From contig OY780932.1 in assembly GCA_963675945.1 (NCBI GenBank), positions 248,001 through 312,000 on the forward strand: a DNA stretch of 64,000 bases. Direction: 5' to 3'. This document shows, piece after piece, positions 9,496 through 17,467 of this stretch. Position numbers and translations under genes: made by a program. The notes below the pieces were generated by a model that was not told where the DNA came from, ran no database searches, and worked only from the letters and a program-made list of their open reading frames with translations. The stretch comes from G963556115 sp963675945. Its GTDB lineage: Bacteria > Planctomycetota > SZUA-567. Within the stretch, counting starts at the first letter, position 1, and the number at the start of each line of letters is the position of its first letter.

Positions 9496-10158
9496 TTATA
9501 ATACCCCCTGTAAAAGCGTATGCTCAATGCAGTAGACCTTCTTATCTTCTGAGTCCGGCGTAATTGCCCCAATATCAATGAGCTTGCGCAGACTGCGGCT
9601 GAGAGTCTCAGGTATCGTCCCCAGTTCCGAGGCCAACTCAAGCTTGCTCCGACTCAGCCTGACAACCCCGGACTTATCCGCCTGCGTCAGCAGATAAGCC
9701 GCGAGCCTCTGAGTAACGTCTTTGAGTGACAAACTCTCCACCATTCCTAAAAACTTCTTGGTGCGCATTGAGATTACCGCCAGCATCTCCAAGAGTATCT
9801 CCGGATTCTCACAGGCAAAATCAATAAACTTCACCCCGTCGATATAACAGTATTCTATTGCGGTATATGCCCGAGCCGATGCCGGATATACGCCACCCTG
9901 AAATAACGGGACTTCCGCACAGAGTTCCCCCGCCCCCAGTACATGGAGTATCTGCTCCTTACCTTGACTATTGGCACAGAAGACCTCTACCTCACCGCTA
10001 CCGATGACATACAAGCCGTCAGCCTTCCTGCCCTGAACAAAGAGAATGTCTCCCGCCGCCAGTCGCTTCACTACAGCCAGATCAGCAATGCTCCTTAAGC
10101 ACGCCCCCTCCAACCCGGAAAAGACTGGAGCGTTAGTAATAATCTCAATACTTTGCAC
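9496..10158 (-). CDS. Crp/Fnr-family transcriptional regulator
   Basis: The 220-aa protein has an N-terminal cyclic-nucleotide-binding fold (residues 10-130, with GDILFVQGRKADGLYVIGSG and VLGAGELCAEVPLF) and a C-terminal helix-turn-helix at about 170-198 (ELASELGTIPETLSRSLRKL), the typical DNA-recognition helix of the Crp/Fnr superfamily. The four-cysteine N-terminal cluster of FNR is absent, and the canonical cAMP-contact residues are not evident. A sensor role in the DNR/NnrR or another subgroup is therefore more likely than oxygen sensing by 4Fe-4S or cAMP binding. It is transcribed convergently to flgL. A TTGA-N6-TCAA box, the half-site type recognised by this superfamily, is found 1.6 kb away in the promoter of the 4Fe-4S protein gene at 11868; a link between the two is inference. 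Confidence 0.9.
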   Translation of the reverse strand: MQSIEIITNAPVFSGLEGACLRSIADLAVVKRLAAGDILFVQGRKADGLYVIGSGEVEVFCANSQGKEQILHVLGAGELCAEVPLFQGGVYPASARAYTAIEYCYIDGVKFIDFACENPEILLEMLAVISMRTKKFLGMVESLSLKDVTQRLAAYLLTQADKSGVVRLSRSKLELASELGTIPETLSRSLRKLIDIGAITPDSEDKKVYCIEHTLLQGVL

Positions 10159-10289
10159 AGCTAAGCCCCATTATTTCAGAGAAAAAACCATACCACCCAC
10201 TACTTAATAAATCAAGCGTCCTGGCCTATTACACAATGCCCAAACAACTCAAATTATACTCCGCGAAGATACAGCATATTAAACCACAC

Positions 10290-11696
10290 CTACTCCGGTT
10301 TATCAACAATCTTTACCGAATCAAAACCATAATACGAACCAATCCCGTAATCGGCATCGGTAGGCGCTTTCAAGAGAATCGGTCTGTGCTTGAATCGCTC
10401 AAGCACCAGCTCCTTGGGTCGCTGCTGCGCATGCTGCAGCTCCTGCACCCGCGCTTCAAATTCAGCTACTTCAAGTCTGAACCCCGGGATTGTATAGATC
10501 AGATCATATACCGCCTTGGGTGGATTATTGATCAGCACAAACGCCAGCAGTACCACTACCAACAGTATCCGCCTGAGAACCGGCCGCTCCTGATTCACTC
10601 TGAATAATCTAGCCTCAACGCCGTTATATAACCGGCTCAGTAGCGGCGCAAGCAGGCATGCCAGCGGAATCACGCCGGTAACAAAGAGAATATACCACAC
10701 AACCATCAACCGCTGCACCGGCGGATTTCCGGTAGCGTAATAATGAATTGCCACAATGCCGTAAAGCATCAACCCAAACGCTGCCAGATATACCGGTAGA
10801 ATACGTTTTATTGAATAAGCTTCGGGCAACCGTTCTCTAACCTGTAAAAACAATGGAATAAAGAGCAAAATACTCCCCCAAATATAAGGATCAACCGCCG
10901 CCTGCAACACTGCCTGACTACCCTTGAGCGCCGCCCAGCACAGCGAATAGAGAAACTGCCCGGATTCTGGATATAAGCTCATCCGGTTCACATTTCCTTT
11001 GGAGAGAAATACCAGCAACAACCCGAATACCGCGGTCAAGAGTGGCAGCACAACCCCATACTGAAACCGCCTCTGGGCTAACATATATCCCGCGACCCCG
11101 AGCATTAACAGCAGATTCATTACCACAAACGCCTCATTTATACCGTCAGCAAGGATAATCAGCATACAGCTAAGCAGCTGCACCCAGATGAACCACCTGC
11201 GTTTATGAGCATAGAGCACCAGCCCCAGAGTGAAGAGGAAGAATGCCGCAGGCAAGAGATAGGTTATCCCCCCGATATTCCAATAAATCGACTCATCAAG
11301 GGTGGGAAATCCGCGAAATAATCCTGCAAGGACGACCAACGAGAGTACTAGAGTACCCGACCAGCGCAGAACACCGGCAAAGATCTGATACAGAAAGGCA
11401 TATAAACCTGCAAAGAGCAGAACAATAATCAGCAGCAGACCGCTCGCATAATTAAGGCTAAATCTATCTGCCCCCTTATACCAGAGCGCTGCCGCCAGCG
11501 CTTCGACATAACGCCCACCCCAACCGTCAAACATATTTACCATCACCTCATATAACGTATACTGACGCGCTTGCGACGCAAAGGCATAGTCGTCGGTGGA
11601 GAGTACCGCAAAGAAAACCAAGCTGAGAAGCAGCCCCAATACCAGAATGTGCAGCCCCACATAGAGCCAGGTCATTCTCTGTGTCATTTTACTCAT
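10290..11696 (-). CDS. Polytopic membrane protein, possibly DUF6056-like / glycan-related
   Basis: This 468-aa integral inner-membrane protein has about ten to twelve hydrophobic segments and a soluble C-terminal tail (about 405-468). An acidic motif, STDDYAFA, follows the first membrane helix, and the motif GGRYVEALAAALWY follows next; such DDY and GR motifs near the first external loop recur in bacterial membrane glycosyltransferase-like proteins (GT-C-like, DUF6056). Assignment to that group is from memory and tentative. The start is ambiguous: ATG at 11696 has GGAAG only 1 nt upstream, whereas ATG at 11687 (MTQRM) gives better spacing. There is no operon partner: the gene lies 131 bp upstream of the Crp/Fnr gene and divergent from the 4Fe-4S gene. 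Confidence 0.7.
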   Translation of the reverse strand: MSKMTQRMTWLYVGLHILVLGLLLSLVFFAVLSTDDYAFASQARQYTLYEVMVNMFDGWGGRYVEALAAALWYKGADRFSLNYASGLLLIIVLLFAGLYAFLYQIFAGVLRWSGTLVLSLVVLAGLFRGFPTLDESIYWNIGGITYLLPAAFFLFTLGLVLYAHKRRWFIWVQLLSCMLIILADGINEAFVVMNLLLMLGVAGYMLAQRRFQYGVVLPLLTAVFGLLLVFLSKGNVNRMSLYPESGQFLYSLCWAALKGSQAVLQAAVDPYIWGSILLFIPLFLQVRERLPEAYSIKRILPVYLAAFGLMLYGIVAIHYYATGNPPVQRLMVVWYILFVTGVIPLACLLAPLLSRLYNGVEARLFRVNQERPVLRRILLVVVLLAFVLINNPPKAVYDLIYTIPGFRLEVAEFEARVQELQHAQQRPKELVLERFKHRPILLKAPTDADYGIGSYYGFDSVKIVDKPE

Positions 11697-11774
11697 CTTC
11701 CTTATCTAGTTAAGTCCTTAGCAGGAATTATATTATTAACCACACTCAAAGCAACAAGCAATAAATTTTCATCT

Positions 11775-11792
11775 CCTTGACTTTTGTCAAGG
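11775..11792 (+). promoter_or_regulatory. Candidate CRP/FNR-family operator in the 4Fe-4S protein promoter
   Basis: CCTTGAC-TTTT-GTCAAGG is a perfect 7-bp inverted repeat with a 4-bp spacer. It contains TTGA-N6-TCAA, the half-site geometry of FNR/DNR-type sites (TTGAT-N4-ATCAA). A -10-like GATACT/TACTAT lies at 11811-11818. This would put the site centre (11783.5) about 40-42 bp before the start of transcription, the class II activator position. Confidence 0.5.
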
Positions 11793-11867
11793 TAATAACT
11801 ACCGCCAGATGATACTATAACTATAGAAAAATTGAGTACCACTAATAACCATATAAAGGAGAGAGTC

Positions 11868-12590
11868 ATGACTACTAAAAAAAGAATACATATCAATAAA
11901 GAGAAATGTATCGGCTGCGGCAAGTGTGTCAATGCCTGCGTCGGCAGTGCCCTGGAGCTTATCGACGGCAAAGCCAGACTTACCCGCGAAGACTACTGTG
12001 ACGGACTCGGTGTCTGCATCGGAGAATGCCCGGTCGATGCCATTACTTTTGAGGATGTAGAAGTCAACCCGGAGCAAACAGCACCGAAACCAGTGCCAGC
12101 AGGCTGCCCCTCAACCGTAAACAAACAGCTCAAGCCGGCAGCACACTCCGGTTGCCCCGGAAGTGCTCAGAAGCAGTTCACTCCGAATCACTCCAACCCT
12201 ACCGGCGGTGAGAGCGCACTCAATGCCTGGCCGATCCAACTCCATCTTATACGCCCCGAAGCCGAGCAATTTGCCGGCAAGGATATTCTTATTGCCGCCA
12301 GTTGCTCCGCCTTCTCCTGTGGTTCTTTCCACCCGGAACTACTTGCAGGCAAAGGTCTGGTTATCGCCTGTCCCAAGCTGGATCGACTCGACGGCTATGA
12401 CGAAAAACTCGACTACTTCTTCAAATATGCCAAAGCCCGTAGTATTACCGTCGTCCGAATGGAGGTCCCCTGCTGTAGCGGCCTCACCAATATGGTGGCG
12501 GCAGCCAGAGAACGAGCCCAGAGTCCGCAAGGAATTCGGGAAGTCATAATCAGTCTTGACGGTCAAATAATCGCCGATATTACCATATAA
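11868..12590 (+). CDS. 4Fe-4S ferredoxin-type protein with Cys-rich C-terminal domain
   Basis: The 240-aa cytoplasmic iron-sulfur protein has a first cluster motif CIGCGKCVNAC (Cys14, 17, 20, 24) and a second block CDGLGVCIGECP (Cys44, 50, 54). It also has two short repeats, AGCPSTVNKQL (Cys80) and SGCPGSAQKQF (Cys96). The C-terminal domain (about 120-235) has conserved-looking cysteines in AASCSAFSCGSFHPEL, ACPKLD and VPCCSGLTNMV. The overall form matches ferredoxin-like proteins of anaerobes whose partners are unknown. The start was set at ATG 11868 because AAGGAGAG lies directly before it; the frame is open further upstream only from a TTG. The promoter region has a candidate FNR/CRP-type box, which suggests redox or nitrosative control. 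It is probably an electron carrier or cluster-sensing protein. Confidence 0.85.
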   Translation: MTTKKRIHINKEKCIGCGKCVNACVGSALELIDGKARLTREDYCDGLGVCIGECPVDAITFEDVEVNPEQTAPKPVPAGCPSTVNKQLKPAAHSGCPGSAQKQFTPNHSNPTGGESALNAWPIQLHLIRPEAEQFAGKDILIAASCSAFSCGSFHPELLAGKGLVIACPKLDRLDGYDEKLDYFFKYAKARSITVVRMEVPCCSGLTNMVAAARERAQSPQGIREVIISLDGQIIADITI

Positions 12591-12685
12591 TTTCTGCTGA
12601 ACCAAAGACTTATAGCTTCAGCGTAATACCACTACGAAAATTAAACAAATAAATCTAAAACAGAAATAGAAGGTAAGCCGATAAA

Positions 12686-12730
12686 GGATATATACCCCAA
12701 CGGAATCACTTCCGACTGGTGTATATATCC
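12686..12730. terminator. Nested hairpin between convergent genes
   Basis: The outer arms GGATATATAC (12686-12695) and GTATATATCC (12721-12730) are perfect complements. An inner stem CGGAA/TTCCG (12701-12705, 12710-12714) sits in the loop. It lies between the 4Fe-4S gene (+) and the chimeric pseudogene (-). No long T-run follows, so terminator function is probable rather than clear. Confidence 0.45.
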
Positions 12731-12773
12731 CGGTTGTCATGTCAATTTTATAGTTTAGCAAGAATTTCCTGCA

Positions 12774-14207
12774 TCAGTTTGAATTACAGTAAACCGCGTC
12801 CTTGCTCTGAAAACCATCAGCGATAACGGTATCCATCATATTATCCTTGTCTACCACAATTACCGGTAGGGTAATTGTGGGTACATCGGTAGTGCCATTG
12901 TCCGCCGTAGACTCGGCCATCACATTCTCACCCTTACCCAGTGCTACAGCAAGCTGAGCCACTTTAGTCGCCAGATTCTTAATCGGCTTGTAAATAGTCA
13001 TCGACTGCGTACCAACAACAATTCTCTGACAAGCCACCTCATCTGCGTCCTGCCCGGTAACAATGACCTTCCCAGCCAGATCATTCTCTTTGAGTGCCTG
13101 AATCGCCCCGCCGGCAGTTCCGTCATTCGACGCAAGAACTGCATCAAAGTTATTACCAACCTTGGTCAGAGCCGCATTCATAACCTTCTTGGCATTGCTC
13201 GGACTCCAGTCGATAACCCAGTCTTCATGCACCACCTCAATATCACCTTTCTCGACCAGAGGCAGTATAATATTGTCCTGACCCTGCTTGAAGACCTTCC
13301 ACCCGGTATGCTCATGTATCCACCCGGTCATACGTCGGTACTCTGGTTTCCAGAGTTCAGCAAATTTTCCAGCAGAGCAGAATGTAGAATTTTGCGTGCC
13401 AAAGTCAGTACCGCATAAAAATATAGTATCCACCCTATCTCCAACACTAACGTAAAGGCGCTTCAGATTTTCCAGGGCGACATCTACCTGCCCCTTGAAG
13501 ATCTCCGCCACATAGTCCTCACGCATAGAAGTAGAGATATACCACTCCTCAATATCTCGAATCCCTTTAGGTTCTTTGAGAAACGGTGCAGGTACATTGG
13601 CGATATCACCCAGGCTGGAACCAGCAAAGGAGAGTGTTACCGATCTGCCGGTGGCATAGGCTTTATCCACCTCTCTGGCATAATGCACCAGCATCTCCTC
13701 GGAAAAAGCGATAAACTCCTCTAAGTTGAGCTCCAGATCCAGTTCATCGAGTTCATCCTCGTCGTAATCCGGCTGCCGAACCAGACAGTCAAAGAAAAAC
13801 CCATCACTACCCATATACCCCGAAGGCTGAGCAGTGCGGTCACCTTACGGATAGATCAGATAGCCTCCCCGATTTTCATCGATACTCACCTCAAACTTCT
13901 CCGGCACCAGCACCTCCTGCCCCCAGGGAGCGCGCCACTCCTTATACTTTTCATTCTTAAAGCCAAACATCCCGGTAAGCGGAAAAACACCCACCGTATC
14001 AATACCCATAGCTTCTTTCAGATCATCCTCAATCTCACCGAGCATCTGATAACACTCTGCCACCTTCAAGGTCTTTTTCTCCAAACCATAGTATTCACGA
14101 AGTTCTGCCACACAACTAATATGAATACCCGTAGTCATAGCTGAACCAAAATCAACCGGTATCTTGCCCTCTTCATGCTCCAGAGCCGCACGTATTCTAT
14201 CTCGCAT
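12774..14207 (-). pseudogene. Chimeric broken gene: URO-D-type methyltransferase N-part fused to XylF-type sugar-binding protein C-part
   Basis: The reading frame starts at ATG 14207 (GAGGAGA upstream; a GTG at 14219 is part of that ribosome site). It encodes the N-terminal half of a uroporphyrinogen-decarboxylase-like (MtbA/CmuA-type) protein: MRDRIRAALEHEEGKIPVDF ... GGYLIYP. An in-frame TAA at 13845-13847 interrupts it; the same frame then continues GDRTAQPSGYMGSDGFFFDC and more URO-D sequence down to WIHEHTGWK. At about 13287-13298 the sequence switches to the C-terminal half of a XylF homologue (VFKQGQDNIILPLVEKGDIE ... TGQDADEVACQRIVVGTQSM), ending in CNSN instead of YGK. The XylF part is very close to the two intact copies at 56.6 and 61.3 kb. 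The paralogue at 26013 continues AFLHSCGSI where the chimera has VFKQGQ. The stop codon, the loss of the URO-D active-site half and the absence of a signal peptide on the XylF part indicate a recombination relic. Confidence 0.85.
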
Positions 14208-14918
14208 CTTTCTCCTCACTCTAAAACTTTAAGTACCCGAACCAAGTTCAGTTACAGCAGTTTACCCACAAAACTTGCCGATAAAATCCCTGCCGAACCA
14301 ATGGTTCTGCTCAAACATATTTCAAATTATCCTGTAATCAACCAAGGTATGAATTAAAGATGTTTAACATCCGAATCGCAATTAACGCAGAAAATACCCA
14401 ATACCCACCCTGAGGATAAAGCTATCCTCGCAAAGTGTTTTAAATATCGGTTAATTACAATTCAGGAATGCACAACAAATTACTGCGGATATTTCTCTCT
14501 AATCTTCTCTCTCAGTTGCGCTCTCTCTCGCTTAATCAACTATCACCTACTACTTACTATATCTACCTCACCGCTTATACCCAAAACAGGATTTTTCTCC
14601 AACTCCTCCTCAGACACCTGCGGCTAGATCCGACACATTACCGACAAAAACCCCACCCAACCGCTAACGCGCAAAACAGACGAAATATCTCGTCCTATTA
14701 TTAACGGTTCGCTGGAAGCACGCCTACCAGCAGAGGCCGCATCCCGTCCCGAATACCGTCTCTGCACTCAGTCCTCTTCAACCCAGACAACCAGTATACA
14801 CAAACAGTCAAAGACAAAAATCCGTAAACTGAAACCAAACCTCTGCGCCGTGTCCTGGTGTGTCCTGATCAACATATACATTCTACAACATTTATTCTTC
14901 TAATCAAATTCTTTTAAC
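14208..14918. other. Gene-free region upstream of the chimeric pseudogene
   Basis: About 700 bp lie between the pseudogene start and the terminator of the dehydrogenase operon. The only structure I see is a 7-bp perfect hairpin with a 4-nt loop (GAGGATA 14412-14418, TATCCTC 14423-14429). The frames open here are compositionally unlike the neighbouring genes and lack ribosome sites. Confidence 0.5.
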
Positions 14919-14954
14919 AAAAAAAATGGGGGCAGAGCCCCAAGCTCTACCCCC
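14919..14954 (-). terminator. Strong intrinsic terminator of the seven-gene dehydrogenase operon
   Basis: Read on the minus strand, the arms 14944-14954 and 14928-14938 (GGGGGTAGAGC / GCTCTGCCCCC, one C-A mismatch) close a 5-nt loop and are followed by a run of eight T. It lies about 30 bp after the E1 stop codon. Confidence 0.9.
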
Positions 14955-14982
14955 ACCCATTATTATTGATGTTTACTGTTTA

Positions 14983-17442
14983 CTATACGCCACGCTGATA
15001 ACGCGAGAGCAACTCACCGTTGGTCTGATTGGTAACCGGAGTATACCCACTCAGCGGTACAAGCTTGGAGTTGATCATATCAAGATACCAACTAAGCTGC
15101 GGGAAGAACATTGCCTCGAGTTCTGCGGCTGGCGTTATCCAGTTACGACAGCCGAGAACTGCTGGAGGCGCGTCAAGATAATCAAACGCCAGCTGTGAAA
15201 GATTGGAAGCGACATTATGCATATACGAACCACGTTCACATGACTGCTGAGCCAGAAGTACCTTGCCGGTCTTCTTGACCGACTCAATCAACATGGTATA
15301 ATCCAGTGGATTGATCCAGCGCAGATCTATTACCTCAGCTTCAACCCCATACTTTTCGCTCAATTCTTCAGCCACCTCGAGCGCCTGATACAGAATTGGA
15401 CCGAGAGTAATAATGGTCAGATCAGACCCGCTGCGGCGAATTGCCGGCTGACCCTCTTCAACCTCGTAATAACCCTCTGGCACCCCGCTCTCAACGAACA
15501 TCTCACCCTTGTCATAGATACTCTGACTCTCAAAGAAGAGCATAGGATCAGTCCTGGCGAGAGAGAAATTCATGATACCCTTAGCATCATATGGCGTAAC
15601 CGGGAAGGCTGCCTTCAAACCTGGGATATGATTTACCAGAGCCGACCAGTCCTGAGAGTGCTGTGCACCATACTTGACCCCCACACTGATACGCAGGGTC
15701 ACTGGCATCTTGAGTATTCCCGCACTCATCGACTGCCACTTGGAGAGCTGGTTGAAGATCTCATCACCTGCACGCCCCATAAAGTCACAGTACATAAGTT
15801 CAGCTACTACTCTACCCCCTTCCAGGGCATAACCGACCGCACTACCGACGATAGCTGCCTCAGAGATTGGAGAGTTGAACAAGCGGTGATATGGCAGCGC
15901 TTCAGTCATACCGCGATATACCGCAAATGCTCCTCCCCAATCTCTGTTTTCCTCCCCGAAGGCAACCATTGTTGGATCTTTATAGTATCTATACATCATC
16001 GCGTCAAAGATAGCGTCACGAATATTATAGAGTTTCATCTTTGGCACAGCCTTGCCGTCTTTAAAGGCATAACGCTCTTTGGCGGCATTCTGGATCACCC
16101 GAAAGTTCTCTTCCATAGAATGATTTACCTCTGGCTCGCGGTCATCAAGTGCTTCGACGACCTCATTGCTGAACATCAGATCAGCAATAACTTCCGAGTC
16201 CACAGCCAATCTAGGTGAGGTATTAAGATCGATAGCCTTCTGGAACATCTCGAAGATTATCTCACCCATGCTCTCTCTGACTCCGTCAAGGTCACTACCG
16301 CTGCTGACACCAGCCTCAACCAAGCGCTTATAGTATGCTGGGATAGCATCAGCTTGCAGGAAGCGCTCCTGTTCCTCTTTCGAACGATAACTTGAAGCAT
16401 CTGAAGGGCTGTGCCCGCTCTGACGATAGGTAACGGTATCCATCAGTACCGGCCCCTTACCACTCTCCAGAATCTCTTTCTTCCGTTTCATCGCATCAAT
16501 TACCGCCAGTGGGTTATAACCGTTGACACGTTCTGAATGCATCTGTTCGGGGTTGACCCCGGCGCCGATACGTGCCAGGAACTGGTAAGACATGGTCTCG
16601 CCTCGAGTCTGACCACCCATACCGTACTGGTTATTGAAACAGTTGAAGAGGATAGGCAATCCGCCACCGAGCGCCTCATCCCAGAGCTTGCGGTACTGAT
16701 CCATTGATGCAAACCAGATTCCTTCCCATACCGGGCCACAACCGAATGACGCGTCACCGATATTACATACCACAATACCTGGCTTGCGGTTAACCCGCTT
16801 GTAGAGCGCCGCACCCGGTGAAACCGGACCCGAACCACCGACAATCGCATTATTCGGATAAATGCCAAAAGGCGTAAAGAAGGCGTGCATCGAACCACCG
16901 AAACCGCGGTTGAAACCGGTCTCGCGCGCGAACATCTCAGCATACGCCCCGTATACCAGGAACTTCAGCGCTAACTCTTTTACCGAACCGCTATGCCCCT
17001 TTTCTACCACTCTGAGAGTTGCGCCGTCCCAGAGCCCTTGCATAACCTGCATAAGTGTATCATCATCCAGCTTCTCAATGGCGGATAATCCCTTGGCCAT
17101 GATCTCACTGTGTGAACGGTGTGAACCGTAGATATGATCCTCTACCCCGAGGATATACGCCTGGCCGACCGCTGCCGCTTCCTGCCCCATAGAGAGGTGC
17201 GCCGGACCGGCGTGATTATACTCGATACCGCGGTAACTACCCTCTTTCTTCAAACAGTCGATACAGTTCTCAAACTCACGTATCAAACTCATGTCACGGT
17301 AGATGCGGACAAAGTCCTCGGTCGAGAAGTTACCCTTCTCATCTTCGATGCTCTTGTTGTACTGGCAAACATCGATATCATTGAATGTTATCTTTCCAGC
17401 GCTGAATATTTCTTCTGGATATATTTCTAAATTTTGAACCAT
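14983..17442 (-). CDS. Thiamine-diphosphate-dependent 2-oxo acid (or acetoin-type) dehydrogenase E1, fused alpha and beta subunits
   Basis: The 819-aa protein joins an E1-alpha domain (about 40-400) to an E1-beta domain (about 468-800). The alpha part has the ThDP motif beginning GDASFGCGPVWEG (229-241) and ending NCFNNQYG (267-274), plus the E1 loop YRQSGHSPSD (339-348) also seen in pyruvate and branched-chain dehydrogenases. The beta part has GEENRDWGGAF, the block FNSPISEAAIVGSAVGYA, the pattern ELMYCDF and the conserved Q/H stretch AQHSQDW. It decarboxylates or cleaves its substrate and passes the acyl group to the E2 lipoyl arm. It is the last gene of an operon with E2, E3 and two polyol-phosphate-type dehydrogenases, so pyruvate is only one possible substrate; a sugar-derived 2-oxo acid or diketone fits the context. 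Fused E1 forms are known in several phyla. Confidence 0.88.
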   Translation of the reverse strand: MVQNLEIYPEEIFSAGKITFNDIDVCQYNKSIEDEKGNFSTEDFVRIYRDMSLIREFENCIDCLKKEGSYRGIEYNHAGPAHLSMGQEAAAVGQAYILGVEDHIYGSHRSHSEIMAKGLSAIEKLDDDTLMQVMQGLWDGATLRVVEKGHSGSVKELALKFLVYGAYAEMFARETGFNRGFGGSMHAFFTPFGIYPNNAIVGGSGPVSPGAALYKRVNRKPGIVVCNIGDASFGCGPVWEGIWFASMDQYRKLWDEALGGGLPILFNCFNNQYGMGGQTRGETMSYQFLARIGAGVNPEQMHSERVNGYNPLAVIDAMKRKKEILESGKGPVLMDTVTYRQSGHSPSDASSYRSKEEQERFLQADAIPAYYKRLVEAGVSSGSDLDGVRESMGEIIFEMFQKAIDLNTSPRLAVDSEVIADLMFSNEVVEALDDREPEVNHSMEENFRVIQNAAKERYAFKDGKAVPKMKLYNIRDAIFDAMMYRYYKDPTMVAFGEENRDWGGAFAVYRGMTEALPYHRLFNSPISEAAIVGSAVGYALEGGRVVAELMYCDFMGRAGDEIFNQLSKWQSMSAGILKMPVTLRISVGVKYGAQHSQDWSALVNHIPGLKAAFPVTPYDAKGIMNFSLARTDPMLFFESQSIYDKGEMFVESGVPEGYYEVEEGQPAIRRSGSDLTIITLGPILYQALEVAEELSEKYGVEAEVIDLRWINPLDYTMLIESVKKTGKVLLAQQSCERGSYMHNVASNLSQLAFDYLDAPPAVLGCRNWITPAAELEAMFFPQLSWYLDMINSKLVPLSGYTPVTNQTNGELLSRYQRGV

Positions 17443-17467
17443 TGTTCTTATCTCCTGCTATAAGCTA

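Noticed and set aside
10236..10607. 123-codon plus-strand frame upstream of the membrane protein's 3' end
   Set aside because: Antisense to the polytopic membrane protein; composition typical of a shadow frame.
14468..14704. 78-codon plus-strand frame in the gap before the dehydrogenase terminator
   Set aside because: Low-complexity Leu/Ser/Tyr/Thr content, no ribosome site, no motif.
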